Below, piece by piece: positions 18,170 to 26,983 of a DNA stretch of 64,000 nt. The stretch spans positions 1,674,001-1,738,000 of the forward strand of contig CAWDNZ010000005.1 in assembly GCA_963803845.1 (NCBI GenBank), read 5' to 3'. Under the pieces are notes generated by a model. That model saw nothing but the letters and a program-made list of their open reading frames with translations, searched no databases and was not told the origin of the DNA. Source of the DNA: JABDIY01 sp963803845. GTDB lineage: Bacteria > Actinomycetota > Acidimicrobiia > Acidimicrobiales > SZUA-35. Position numbers and translations under genes: made by a program. Position 1 is the first letter of the stretch. Each line of letters starts with the position of its first letter.

Positions 18170-19585
18170 ATGACCTCCTCGGCGGGAACACTCATCACTA
18201 GCAGCGGACTCCTCCAGGCAGAACGCCAAGTGATTCTTGATGCTGCCCACCGCATGATTGCTGTGGCCAACACGGACCCGGCTGGCATGTCGCGTGAGGA
18301 GTTGGCCGATGCGGTTGGCGGTCTGGTTGCTACCAGTGAACACGCCGCGGTGATGGCGGGCCGGTACATGGATGTTGGCGACACCAACACCGTGTGCCTA
18401 ACCAAAGGCGAGAAGTCAATAGTCGCAATGGTGAGTTCCCGCAACCATCTTTCCCGCCGACGGGCCCGACAGTTACTACGGGCCGGCAAACTCGAGCACC
18501 GGTTCACCCACTTCCATAACGCCGCCATGACCGGGAGAATTACCACCGGCCATGTGGATGCGTTCGTCGGGCTGGCGGACCGGGCCAACTCCGCCCAGGT
18601 CGCCGCAGCCGAGAGAGATCTCGCCGCATTGGCCGTGCTGTGCACTCCCGAGGAATTCATCGATCAGCTCAGGATCTGGGAGGCCGCAGCAGACCCGACC
18701 GAACACCTCGATGAGTACATCCGGGCCCAGGCCAGACGCAACCTGTCGTGGGCCGCGGACTTGTTCGGCAATGTTCATCTCAGCGGTACGTTGGAGCCGG
18801 TGGCCGGTGAGCAGGTTGTCAACGCCATCCTGGACCGGAAGGCACATCTGGAGAACGAGTCGGATGTGAAGGGTGTTGCGGCGAACCACGACGCCCTGGT
18901 TGACTTGGTTCTCGGCGAAAGCGCCGGTCGTGCCCACATCGAAGTCATCACCACCGACAACTACAACAATCGCGGTTCAGCGGACCAGGCAAGCCGGCTC
19001 AACCAAGAGCCGGTGCCCAGCGGCACCGATCATGTCACCGATGCAGATCCTGCCGATCTCCACCACTTGGACAGCCTGACGAACTTGACGCTCGAGGTCG
19101 AAGCCGCAGAACACCTCGCTCGTTTCGTGGCATATGGGCCGTCACCAGCCTTCGTGCCGTTGGTCCCGACCTATTGGGACAAAGGATTCAACAAGATCAT
19201 CTACCCCCGCACCGCCGCCGGAATTCCCATCCCACCCGCAGTCGTCGAGGAGTTATCCAAGACGGGGCGGGTTCGGCGCCACCTCATGAACTCTGACGGA
19301 ACGTTGCAGGCCGACCAGGCCGCCGGAAGACGGTTCACCTCAGTCCAGAAACGAATGATCCGGCTACGCGACAACCACTGCCAACACCCCGGCTGCCGAA
19401 CGCCTGCTCGATGGTGCGACACCGACCACATCACGCCCTGGGAAACCGGCGGGCCTACCCTTATCGACAACGGGCAACTCCTCTGCCGATTCCACCACCG
19501 CTGGAAACGCCGGAACGACCCCAAACCCAAATCGCTACAACCAAACCAATTCGACGACAGTCGCCTCAGCTCCCAACTGGAGTAG
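18170..19585 (+). CDS. DUF222 / HNH endonuclease domain protein (13E12 repeat family)
   Basis: 471 residues. The N-terminal 300 residues are the helical DUF222 domain (SRRRARQLLRAG, then GRITTGHVDAFVGLA). The C-terminus is an HNH nuclease: HCQHPGCRTPARWCDTDHI, then ETGGPTLIDNGQLLCRFHHR, with two CxxC/CxxH-type metal-binding pairs. The family is abundant and mobile-like in actinobacteria; its natural substrate is unknown. The gene has a damage-type promoter and starts without a leader. The only copy in this window. Confidence 0.9.
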   Translation: MTSSAGTLITSSGLLQAERQVILDAAHRMIAVANTDPAGMSREELADAVGGLVATSEHAAVMAGRYMDVGDTNTVCLTKGEKSIVAMVSSRNHLSRRRARQLLRAGKLEHRFTHFHNAAMTGRITTGHVDAFVGLADRANSAQVAAAERDLAALAVLCTPEEFIDQLRIWEAAADPTEHLDEYIRAQARRNLSWAADLFGNVHLSGTLEPVAGEQVVNAILDRKAHLENESDVKGVAANHDALVDLVLGESAGRAHIEVITTDNYNNRGSADQASRLNQEPVPSGTDHVTDADPADLHHLDSLTNLTLEVEAAEHLARFVAYGPSPAFVPLVPTYWDKGFNKIIYPRTAAGIPIPPAVVEELSKTGRVRRHLMNSDGTLQADQAAGRRFTSVQKRMIRLRDNHCQHPGCRTPARWCDTDHITPWETGGPTLIDNGQLLCRFHHRWKRRNDPKPKSLQPNQFDDSRLSSQLE

Positions 19586-19760
19586 CTGCCACCACGGTGC
19601 CAACCACCTGTTTAGTATCCCATTCACGCCCTGGGCACTTCACGCGTCCGTCCATCTTCGACGGCGTCTCGGGACTGAATTATTGGCACTGTGGTGCGCC
19701 TTACAGGACGGCATTCAAACCGGACATCGCCGCGCTGAAACAGTAAAACCACTGGCTTGG

Positions 19761-20258
19761 TCAGTGCTGCTCCATCGGTGGTCCGATGATATCGCAGCTG
19801 TATTCGGCGGCGTGCGCCACGAGTTCGGGCACGTTGACGGGCGTCGGTTCTGGAAGGTATGAATCGCTGGTGACCTCCCTGCTGCCTTCGATGTGGAAAC
19901 TCTCAAACCCGGCCGGTGTGATTACCTCGATGTAGCGGGCGGTTGGACTTTCGACGCGGAAGGTGTGCGGGATATCTCGCGGCAGCCAGGCGACCCCACC
20001 TGCTCGGCATTGCTGCTCGACGTCACCGATGCGAACTGTCAGTGTCCCTTCGAGAACGACCATGGCGGTGTCTTCATCGTGATGCACGTGAAGGGGCGGC
20101 GAGAAGCCAGCGCCACCCTGCCATTCGATAGCGGACAGAGCCCCGCCGGTCGAGTCACCATCACAGAGAACCTTCATCCAGGTATCGAGGAACCACCGGC
20201 CCTCGGACGGACGGAAAGTGCTCCTGGCAGCGTTGGGTATCGAAGTCACAGTCTTCAT
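19761..20258 (-). CDS. Cupin domain protein
   Basis: 165 residues. The cupin motif 1 is PPLHVHHDEDTAMVVLEG and motif 2 is GVAWLPRDIPHTFRV, so the H, H, E and H metal ligands are all present. Probably a small metal-dependent dioxygenase/isomerase or ligand-binding protein. It is divergently transcribed from the TetR gene at 20318 and the shared 60 bases contain two palindromes, so it is the likely regulatory target of that repressor. GAGGATGA precedes the ATG. Confidence 0.85.
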   Translation of the reverse strand: MKTVTSIPNAARSTFRPSEGRWFLDTWMKVLCDGDSTGGALSAIEWQGGAGFSPPLHVHHDEDTAMVVLEGTLTVRIGDVEQQCRAGGVAWLPRDIPHTFRVESPTARYIEVITPAGFESFHIEGSREVTSDSYLPEPTPVNVPELVAHAAEYSCDIIGPPMEQH

Positions 20259-20276
20259 ATCATCATCCTCATTTCG

Positions 20277-20293
20277 ATAGAGTGTACATCTAT
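20277..20293. promoter_or_regulatory. Imperfect palindrome in the cupin/TetR intergenic region
   Basis: ATAGAGTGTACATCTAT is an imperfect inverted repeat centred on TGTACA and shares the half-site TAGAGTG with the perfect operator 19 bases to its right. It probably is a second binding site for the same repressor, placed closer to the cupin gene. Confidence 0.45.
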
Positions 20294-20295
20294 TG

Positions 20296-20314
20296 GTTAG
20301 AGTGCTACTCTAAC
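20296..20314. promoter_or_regulatory. 19-bp perfect operator of the TetR regulator
   Basis: GTTAGAGT, GCT, ACTCTAAC: perfect eight-base arms around a three-base centre. The right arm contains TACTCT (20306-20311), a -10 box ending six bases before the ATG at 20318. A repressor bound here would block its own leaderless promoter and the divergent cupin gene. Confidence 0.75.
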
Positions 20315-20317
20315 AAC

Positions 20318-20986
20318 ATGCCGCAAGATGTCAAGCACTCTGGCCGTAGCTACGACGCGAGCAACCGTGTGTCCCGCGCCCGACAGACCCGACGTGCGAT
20401 TGTCGAGGCGGCAATCGCCTTGTTCGCCACGCAGGGCTACGGGGCCACGACCCTGCAACAAATCGCCGACGAGGCCGGCGTGGCTGTGCAGACGATCTAC
20501 GCAACACTCAAGAATAAGCGAACCGTTCTCGCCGAGGGCCTCGATCTGTCGATTGCCGGAGACGATGAGCCCGTCGCGGTCAACGAGCGGGATTGGATGA
20601 GCGACGTCTGGACTGCGGACACCGGCGAGGAGCGCCTGTTCGCCTACGCCAAGGCGGTCGCGCAGATCATGGCTCGAGCGAGTGACATGTTCATGGTTCT
20701 CACCAACGCTGCACTGAACGATTCTCGGCTGGCCGATCTCGATCGCGAGACGCAACGGCGTCGACGCGACGGCGCATCCAAAGTGGTCACATCGGTCATG
20801 AAGGTGTCGAATCTGACGGCGGGACTGGATCCCGAACATGCCACTGACATCGTCTGGCTCCTCAACAGCCCGGCGGTTCATCAGCAGCTCGTTCGGGATG
20901 CGGGGTGGTCAGGAGACGAGTACGCGCACTGGCTCGGTCGTGCCCTGGCCCGCGAACTTCTTGGCCTAGAGGTTTGCGGTCACTGA
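20318..20986 (+). CDS. TetR/AcrR family transcriptional regulator
   Basis: 222 residues from the ATG at 20318. The N-terminal helix-turn-helix is RQTRRAIVEAAIALFATQGY followed by TTLQQIADEAGVAVQTIYATLKNK, a clear TetR DNA-binding domain. The C-terminal ligand domain is family-typical but not assignable to a ligand. A further upstream start (20282) is rejected because it would translate through the operator and the -10 box. Divergent from a cupin gene; autorepression through the 20296-20314 palindrome is likely. Confidence 0.9.
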   Translation: MPQDVKHSGRSYDASNRVSRARQTRRAIVEAAIALFATQGYGATTLQQIADEAGVAVQTIYATLKNKRTVLAEGLDLSIAGDDEPVAVNERDWMSDVWTADTGEERLFAYAKAVAQIMARASDMFMVLTNAALNDSRLADLDRETQRRRRDGASKVVTSVMKVSNLTAGLDPEHATDIVWLLNSPAVHQQLVRDAGWSGDEYAHWLGRALARELLGLEVCGH

Positions 20987-20991
20987 CAGAT

Positions 20992-23043
20992 TCAGCCGCC
21001 GTTGACAACCCTGGCCACAAGAGACTCGGGCAACACCTGATAGCTGTGGTGAGAACGGGTGAAGAGACCCGCCCCTCCGGTCATCGAACGTAGATCGACG
21101 GCGTAGTTTCCGATCTCGGCTGTGGGGACCAGGGCCCGCACCTCGGCGAAACCGACCCCTCCTACCGGGCTGGTCCCCAACACCCTGGCTCGGCGAGAAC
21201 TCAGATCACCCAGCACATCCCCTTGGAGGGAATCAGGCACCTGCACCGTCACCTCACTGACCGGCTCGAGCACCTCGGTGCCGACCTTGCGTACCGCTGA
21301 TCGCAACGCCTGGGCGCCGGCCATCCTGAATGCCATTTCCGAGGAGTCGACCGGGTGGTGTTTCCCGTCCAGGCAGACCGCCCGCACATCGACCACCGGG
21401 AACCCGTGCGCTCCTGCGTCGACCAGTGCGGCCTCGATCCCGGCGCCGACGGCGGGAATGAGGTTGCGGGGAATGGCGCCTCCCGTCACCTGGCTCTCAA
21501 ATTTGAATCCGACACCCCGATCGAGAGGTTCGAATGCGACCGTCGCCACCGCAAACTGCCCGTGCCCACCAGTCTGCTTCTTGTGGCGGGCGGAGATCTC
21601 GACCGGCCCGGCCAGTGTTTCGAGATAGGCCACCTTCACATCTTCGGTGTCCATTTCGATCCCGAGGCGAGTCAGGCGGGCCAGCGCCACCCGCAGGTGG
21701 GTCTCACCACCGCCGGACAGCACCGTCTGCTGGGTGGACGGCTCGAAGGTGACAGTCAGGCTGGGATCTTCGGCGACCAGGCGGGCGAGGCCGCTGGCCA
21801 GCCGATCCTCGTTGGCTGGCGTAGCGGCCCGCACAGCGATGCCATACACCGCTGCGGGGACCTCGGGGCTGGGAACCACGACCGGGGTCCCCTCAATGGC
21901 GAGGGTGTCGCCAGTACGAGTGTCGCCCAGCTTGGCAACCGCTGCGATCGCTCCGGCTGCGATCTCGCTGGTGTGTCGATGGTCGGCGCCTCGAAAGGCC
22001 AGAAGCTGGCGGAGACGTTCGCTGCCCTTGGTGCGGGTGTTTACCAGGATGTCTTCGGCGCGGATCGTGCCGGAGATCACCTTCAGATACGAGACCGTTC
22101 CGAGGAACTGGTCGATGCGGGTCTTGAACACGTAGGCGAGGCTGTCTCCGTCGGGGTCCACGGTCACGTCCACGGGTATTTTCCCCGCGTACACGGTGAC
22201 GGGACCGAGGTCGCCGGGCGCCGGGCCAACGTGGCAGATGAAGTCGAGTAGGTGGTCCACGCCGATCGGGGTGGTGGCCGAGCCGCACAGAACAGGAAAC
22301 ACACTTCCGGCGTCAACTGCATCGTGGAGGAGTCGTTCGAGCTGTTCGGCCGATGGAGCGTCGCCATCGAGATAGTGCTCCAGTATCTCGTCATCGCCCT
22401 CCACGACCTCCTCGATCAAGTGTTCGTGCCCCAACCGCTCGGCCTCCACCAGAGCAGCCGGGACCGCCACCGCCACGGCCCGTCCGGAGTCGTAGACGAA
22501 TGCGTCATCGGTGAGCAGGTCGGTGATGCCATGGAAGCTCGAACCTTGCCCGATCGGCAACTCGACCGGTTCGGTGTGGGAACCGAAGGCAGCCCGCACG
22601 CTGGCCAGCGTTGCCTCGAACGAAGCGTGGGCACGGTCGAGTCCGTTGATGAAAAGCATACGGGGCCGGTTGTCCCTGGCGGCATAGCGCCACAGCACCA
22701 GATCTTGAGTCTGTACACCGGAGACGGCGTCGATCACGAAGACCGTGAGCTCGGCAACCTGCATCGCCTGGAGGGCCTCGGCGAGGAAATCGGCATAACC
22801 GGGAGTGTCGAGGATCGTCACGTCGTGTCCAGCCCAGCGGAACGACACGGTGGTCAGCGACAGGCTCTGATGGCGCTCACGCTCCTCGGGGTCGGTGTCG
22901 CCAACGGTGCTGCCGTCATCGACGCTTCCCGGACGACCCAGCACGCCAGCGCGGTACAACATCGCCTCCACCAAGCTGGTCTTGCCATTTCCTTGGTGGC
23001 CAACGAGAGCCACGTTTCTGATCGAGTTCCCCACGCTCACCAC
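20992..23043 (-). CDS. EF-G-like translational GTPase (EF-G2 type)
   Basis: 683 residues, the length of elongation factor G. G1 is GHQGNGKTS and G3 is DTPGY. G4 is NGLD instead of the usual NKxD, a change at the guanine-specificity lysine. The later domains follow EF-G order, with domain IV motifs KQTGGHGQFAVATV and PAVGAGIEAAL. Actinobacteria carry such EF-G paralogues besides the canonical fusA, which sits in the ribosomal str operon and is not here. Probably a ribosome-associated GTPase of specialised or unknown role. AAGGAG precedes the GTG start. Confidence 0.88.
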   Translation of the reverse strand: MVSVGNSIRNVALVGHQGNGKTSLVEAMLYRAGVLGRPGSVDDGSTVGDTDPEERERHQSLSLTTVSFRWAGHDVTILDTPGYADFLAEALQAMQVAELTVFVIDAVSGVQTQDLVLWRYAARDNRPRMLFINGLDRAHASFEATLASVRAAFGSHTEPVELPIGQGSSFHGITDLLTDDAFVYDSGRAVAVAVPAALVEAERLGHEHLIEEVVEGDDEILEHYLDGDAPSAEQLERLLHDAVDAGSVFPVLCGSATTPIGVDHLLDFICHVGPAPGDLGPVTVYAGKIPVDVTVDPDGDSLAYVFKTRIDQFLGTVSYLKVISGTIRAEDILVNTRTKGSERLRQLLAFRGADHRHTSEIAAGAIAAVAKLGDTRTGDTLAIEGTPVVVPSPEVPAAVYGIAVRAATPANEDRLASGLARLVAEDPSLTVTFEPSTQQTVLSGGGETHLRVALARLTRLGIEMDTEDVKVAYLETLAGPVEISARHKKQTGGHGQFAVATVAFEPLDRGVGFKFESQVTGGAIPRNLIPAVGAGIEAALVDAGAHGFPVVDVRAVCLDGKHHPVDSSEMAFRMAGAQALRSAVRKVGTEVLEPVSEVTVQVPDSLQGDVLGDLSSRRARVLGTSPVGGVGFAEVRALVPTAEIGNYAVDLRSMTGGAGLFTRSHHSYQVLPESLVARVVNGG

Positions 23044-23179
23044 TCCTTCGTCTTGTCTGTGCCGACACTAGGCCCACCGGCGATCCGCATCCCAACTGAG
23101 GTGCCGCCAAACAACCAAACCCAGAACATTCTGGGCCGCTACAACCTCCGGGTGTGGGGGCGCGAACTAAGCTCCGGGT

Positions 23180-23938
23180 ATGGGTTCGGTTTTAGCGTTC
23201 GCAAATCAAAAGGGCGGCGTGGCCAAGACCACGACGGTCCAGTCTCTTGGGGATGCGCTCGTCGAACGAGGCCACCGCGTGCTCCTGATCGACCTGGACC
23301 CCCAGGCTTGTCTCACCTATGCGGTCGGTATCGACGCCGACAACATCGGCGCCAGCCTTCACGACGTGTTCGTGGGCCGCGCTAAAGCTGAGGAGGTCCT
23401 GATCGAGCTCAACGAAGGTCTGGCCATCCTCAGCTCTTCGATCGATTTGGCCGGTGCCGAGGTGCACCTACTCACCAAGACTGGACGGGAGTTCGTTCTG
23501 GCCCGGGCGCTGAAACGGCTGGTCAAGAACTACGACTACGTACTGCTGGACTGTGGACCGTCGCTGGGGATCCTCACCATCAACGGGCTCACCGCCGCTA
23601 CCCACGTGGCCATCCCCTTCCAGGGTGAGACCCTTAGCCACCGCGGCGTCGGGCAGCTTCTGGAAACCGTGCGCGACGTGCGGGCTTACACCAACGAGGA
23701 CCTGCAGGTTCTGGGCGGGATCGCAACGATGTTCGACAGCCGCACCCGGCTGGCCCAACAGGTCCTGCTTGACGTCGCCGAGGTCCACGGTATCGAGGTA
23801 CTCCCACCCCCGATCCCCAAATCGGTCCGTGTTGCCGAGGCCCCGGGCCGGGGCCGGTCGGTTCTGGCCCATGCCAGCAGCTCAAAGCCAGCCGATGCGT
23901 ATCGAGAACTCGCCGCCACGATCGAGGCTCGTACATGA
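23180..23938 (+). CDS. ParA-family ATPase
   Basis: 252 residues. The deviant Walker A KGGVAKTT is at residues 11-18, Walker A' (LLIDLDPQA) near 37 and Walker B (YVLLDCGPSLG) near 120. It belongs to the ParA/Soj chromosome- and plasmid-partition ATPases, but no parB or parS is adjacent, so it is an orphan likely to position some other cargo. TAAGCT (23168-23173) is a leaderless-type -10 box six bases before the ATG. The next gene overlaps by four bases (ATGA). Confidence 0.88.
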   Translation: MGSVLAFANQKGGVAKTTTVQSLGDALVERGHRVLLIDLDPQACLTYAVGIDADNIGASLHDVFVGRAKAEEVLIELNEGLAILSSSIDLAGAEVHLLTKTGREFVLARALKRLVKNYDYVLLDCGPSLGILTINGLTAATHVAIPFQGETLSHRGVGQLLETVRDVRAYTNEDLQVLGGIATMFDSRTRLAQQVLLDVAEVHGIEVLPPPIPKSVRVAEAPGRGRSVLAHASSSKPADAYRELAATIEART

Positions 23939-24279
23939 CCACCGGTTCCGCCAAGCGGGATCCGCTGGGCAAGCAGGCTCTTTTCTCTCCCCCGGCCCGC
24001 ACAAGGCCGGCCCAGGAACCTCAGCCGGAACGAGACGTGCGGGGCCAGCGCACCGGTGACGGTGTTAAGGCGTTGTACTCGCTCGATACCGAACCCCGGC
24101 TTGGCACGGTTGTGGTCGAATGCTCCGAATGTCTCGAACACACCAGGGTCTCAGTCTTTGATGCCGGGGCTCGTATCTCGTGGTTCTCACTGTGGATCCC
24201 GGGTAAGCGGTTCAGCCGGCGTCTTAGCTGCCCGGCGTGTGGTCGCAGAACCTGGTGCCGTATTCGTTGGACCGGCTGA
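23935..24279 (+). CDS. Small zinc-ribbon protein coupled to the ParA-like gene
   Basis: 114 residues: a disordered, charged N-terminus of about 45 residues, then VVECSECLEHTRVSVF and a second pair LSCPACGRRTWCRI, giving two CxxC knuckles as in a zinc ribbon. The four-base overlap with the ParA gene points to a fixed partnership, possibly as the adaptor that links the ATPase to its cargo (inference). No named family recognised. Confidence 0.75.
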   Translation: MTTGSAKRDPLGKQALFSPPARTRPAQEPQPERDVRGQRTGDGVKALYSLDTEPRLGTVVVECSECLEHTRVSVFDAGARISWFSLWIPGKRFSRRLSCPACGRRTWCRIRWTG

Positions 24280-24470
24280 GTTCTCACTTCTTGGAGTGAC
24301 GTCAGCGTCAGGAGACTGCGCAGGCGAAACCGTGGGCCGGACGGCGAGGTCCAATTCTTCGGTCAACTCGCAAACGCAACGTCGACAACAAGCGACGACC
24401 CGCTCGCCGTGCTGGCCGCCTTTACCGGGCGCACCGCCTGAAGGACTAGCAGCACCGCCGATTCACGTAC

Positions 24471-25043
24471 TCAGTCCACTATTCCGGCTGCGGCGGCTGG
24501 TTGGCGGTACGCCTGTGCGAGCGTCGTTGTGGTTTCGTGGGCGTTCAGTCCGCTGGGATTGGGGACCACCCACAACTCGGCTCCCGCGAGCGGTTCGGGT
24601 TGTAACCCCATGACTGCCTTGGGTTTGCTGAACGCAGCTCGGTAGGCAGTGATACCGGCCACTGCGACCACGGCTGGCTGGTGGTCGGAGATGAAGGCGA
24701 GCAACCGCTGGCCGCCTTCTTCAAGTTCGCGTTTCGACAACTCCGATGCCTTGCTCGTCGCTCGGGCGACCACGTTGGTGATGCCGATCCCCCGACTGAT
24801 CAGATGGGCGCGGTCCTCGTTGCTCATGCCTCCCCCTCGGTCGATTGTCCGAGTGATGATTCCCGCTTCGAGAAGGGCGGGGTAGAAACGGTTCCCTGGA
24901 TGGGCGAAATGTATTTGAGTTGCTGCGGTCCACAGGCCGGGGTTGATGCCGACAAAGAGCAGTTTGAGATCGGCCCCAACGAGATCAGAGACGATCGCCC
25001 CTCGAAACGATTCCAACTCGGCCCTCGTGAAACCCATGCGCAC
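24471..25043 (-). CDS. mug: G/U mismatch-specific DNA glycosylase (Mug/TDG family)
   Basis: 190 residues of the uracil-DNA-glycosylase superfamily. Motif 1 is FVGINPGLWTAATQIHFAHP (residues 30-49), with the Mug/TDG-type N35 activating the water. Motif 2 is VPNPSGLNAH (about 160-169), which fills the abasic site. It excises uracil and other damaged pyrimidines mispaired with G. TAGGTT lies upstream at a leaderless-like distance. Stand-alone gene. Confidence 0.9.
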   Translation of the reverse strand: MRMGFTRAELESFRGAIVSDLVGADLKLLFVGINPGLWTAATQIHFAHPGNRFYPALLEAGIITRTIDRGGGMSNEDRAHLISRGIGITNVVARATSKASELSKRELEEGGQRLLAFISDHQPAVVAVAGITAYRAAFSKPKAVMGLQPEPLAGAELWVVPNPSGLNAHETTTTLAQAYRQPAAAAGIVD

Positions 25044-25416
25044 CGAACCTACCTACCCCCAACCGGGTCCATGCGCGGACCAATGCGCACCGGTCATCTC
25101 ATTTCGCGGTCGTCACGGAAACGGTTCGGAAACCCGTGCAGGGTCACATCTCAAGAGCGCTCGCCGCCCCGCATCTCCGACAACGCTCGCGACAGACGTA
25201 GAGCACACCCCGTATCCGGCTGGACTCAACACCCCGATGGACCAGCGCCTCGCAGTCCGCTCGGCGGAGTTAGCGAGCCAAGTCGTCGCTAGGAAAGGGC
25301 GTTCGGCCCTAGCCAACGTCAACCATGAGCGCACGATCACGTTGCAAGGCTCGCTTGTTGGTGGCCCGCAGGCGGCTTCGCTGACAACACATCGGGCCAC
25401 GCCAGGAGTCACTATC
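25044..25416. other. Intergenic region between divergent mug and lipoprotein genes
   Basis: About 370 bases. A plus-strand open frame runs through it into the lipoprotein but its translation has no recognisable domain and lies before the signal peptide, so it is treated as non-coding. Apart from an AGGAG ribosome site at its right end, nothing distinctive is seen. Confidence 0.5.
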
Positions 25417-26859
25417 GTGTGCGCCGTTAAGCCCAGCGTGAGGCGACTAGTCGCTCTCTTGACTGCCTTCGTTCTCCTCGTCGCTGCCTGTGGCAGCGAC
25501 GGCGATGGGGCTGCAGTTTCGACCACGACCACCACGCCCTCCACCAGCGTGTCGACATCGGATACGACCTCGACGACCGGTCCGTCCATCACAAGCGGTT
25601 CGGTCACGACAACCGACACCATCGCAGCGACCCAGTTCGCCGACATCTTCTTTGTGCAGGGCAACGGCTACGCCATCCCGGTGGTCGTGGCAGTGCCGGC
25701 CGGACCTGCGCTGGCGCGCAACGCCATCCTTGCCCTCATCGCAGGTCCCACCGAAACTCAGCGGGCGGACGGGTTGTCCAGCAGCGTGCCGCCGGACACT
25801 GTGCTGCTGGGTTTGACCATCAGAGACGGCCTAGCTCTAGTCGACCTCTCACGCCAGTTCGAAAGCGGTGGTGGAACGTTCTCGATGACCGCCCGTCTCG
25901 CTCAGGTCGTTTACACACTCACCCAGTTCTCGACTGTTGACGAAGTGGAGTTCTGGCTCGAGGGCCAGGCGGTCACGGTGTTTTCCTCCGAGGGTCTGGT
26001 GCTCGATGGGCCGGTCAGCCGAGCCGACTATCTCGCCGCACTGCCGCTGACCCCATCGGCGGTCAACGCCGCGGAACTCTGGGAACAGGCCGACCTACCA
26101 GATCTGGGTGACCGTGCCGAAACACGGCGGGTTGTGCTGGTGGCCGCCAACGACGTTCTGAACGTGCGACGGTCGGCCGGCGTGGACAACGAGATCATCG
26201 GCATGCTCGTCCCGGGTGTGGAGGTTGCCCTGACCGGTCCTCAGACCAACGTGGGAACCTCGACCTGGTTCGAGATCGTCACCCCGGTTGGGGCAGGCTG
26301 GGTGAACGGTCGCTTCCTCGCCGAGATCGTCGATGACGCCGTCTTCACGGGCGCCCAAAAAGTGCTGGCGTTGCTTGACGACCTGGCCGCCATCATCACC
26401 GCCAAAGGGGACCTGAACGAGGTGGCCTCGGCACGGGGTCTGTACATCTCCCACCATGGCGCGCCGGTTCGCTTCGGCCCGGACAAGCTGGCCGCCGTGC
26501 TCACGGACGAGACAAGCTACAAGTGGCCCTCGAACGCCCTCGACGTAAACGACCCGGATCAAGCTGCGGAGATTCGCGCTCAAACCTTCGCCGTGGCGAT
26601 CGGAGACAGCTTCGTTTCGGCTTGGAACGACCCTGATCGTATGGTCGCCTGGGACAAGCCGCTAGCGGGGGGCAACGGACGGCTGTCGTCGTATGCGATC
26701 CCGGCCAAGTTGTCGGGATTTCACTACCTCAGTGTTCACGACCCCGGCGACAACCCTGAATACGAGGGACTCGATTGGATCAGTTGGCACGTGTCGATCG
26801 ACTACGAGAACGGCACCCCGGTGGTCGTTGGCCTCACCTTGGATCAGTGGTCCCCGTAG
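25417..26859 (+). CDS. Lipoprotein with GerMN (spore-germination-like) and SH3-like domains
   Basis: The GTG at 25417, eight bases after AGGAG, gives 480 residues with a lipoprotein signal (RRLVALLTAFVLLVAAC). A T/S-rich linker of about 50 residues follows. The GerMN-type domain comes next (VPAGPALARNAILALIAGPT, then IRDGLALVDLSRQF), then a bacterial SH3-like domain (NDVLNVRRSAGVDNEIIGML, then TSTWFEIVTPVGAGWVNGRF), and a C-terminal region of unknown fold. It is anchored outside the membrane and probably binds cell-wall or polymer ligands. Confidence 0.85.
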   Translation: MCAVKPSVRRLVALLTAFVLLVAACGSDGDGAAVSTTTTTPSTSVSTSDTTSTTGPSITSGSVTTTDTIAATQFADIFFVQGNGYAIPVVVAVPAGPALARNAILALIAGPTETQRADGLSSSVPPDTVLLGLTIRDGLALVDLSRQFESGGGTFSMTARLAQVVYTLTQFSTVDEVEFWLEGQAVTVFSSEGLVLDGPVSRADYLAALPLTPSAVNAAELWEQADLPDLGDRAETRRVVLVAANDVLNVRRSAGVDNEIIGMLVPGVEVALTGPQTNVGTSTWFEIVTPVGAGWVNGRFLAEIVDDAVFTGAQKVLALLDDLAAIITAKGDLNEVASARGLYISHHGAPVRFGPDKLAAVLTDETSYKWPSNALDVNDPDQAAEIRAQTFAVAIGDSFVSAWNDPDRMVAWDKPLAGGNGRLSSYAIPAKLSGFHYLSVHDPGDNPEYEGLDWISWHVSIDYENGTPVVVGLTLDQWSP

Positions 26860-26870
26860 GATCATCGTGA

Positions 26871-26907
26871 TCCCGTGGGCCGTCAACTGGCGGGGTGGCC
26901 CACGGGA
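26871..26907. terminator. Bidirectional stem-loop between convergent genes
   Basis: TCCCGTGGGCC (26871-26881) pairs perfectly with GGCCCACGGGA (26897-26907) across a 15-base loop. It lies 12 bases after the lipoprotein stop and between two convergent genes. There is no T-tract, which is common for actinobacterial terminators. Confidence 0.65.
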
Positions 26908-26983
26908 ATGAGGTACTCCACCTCTTCGCCGGGTGGGAGCGCCAGGCCATCACGATCCGCGGCCGTGTCCAATCGGACGACGA

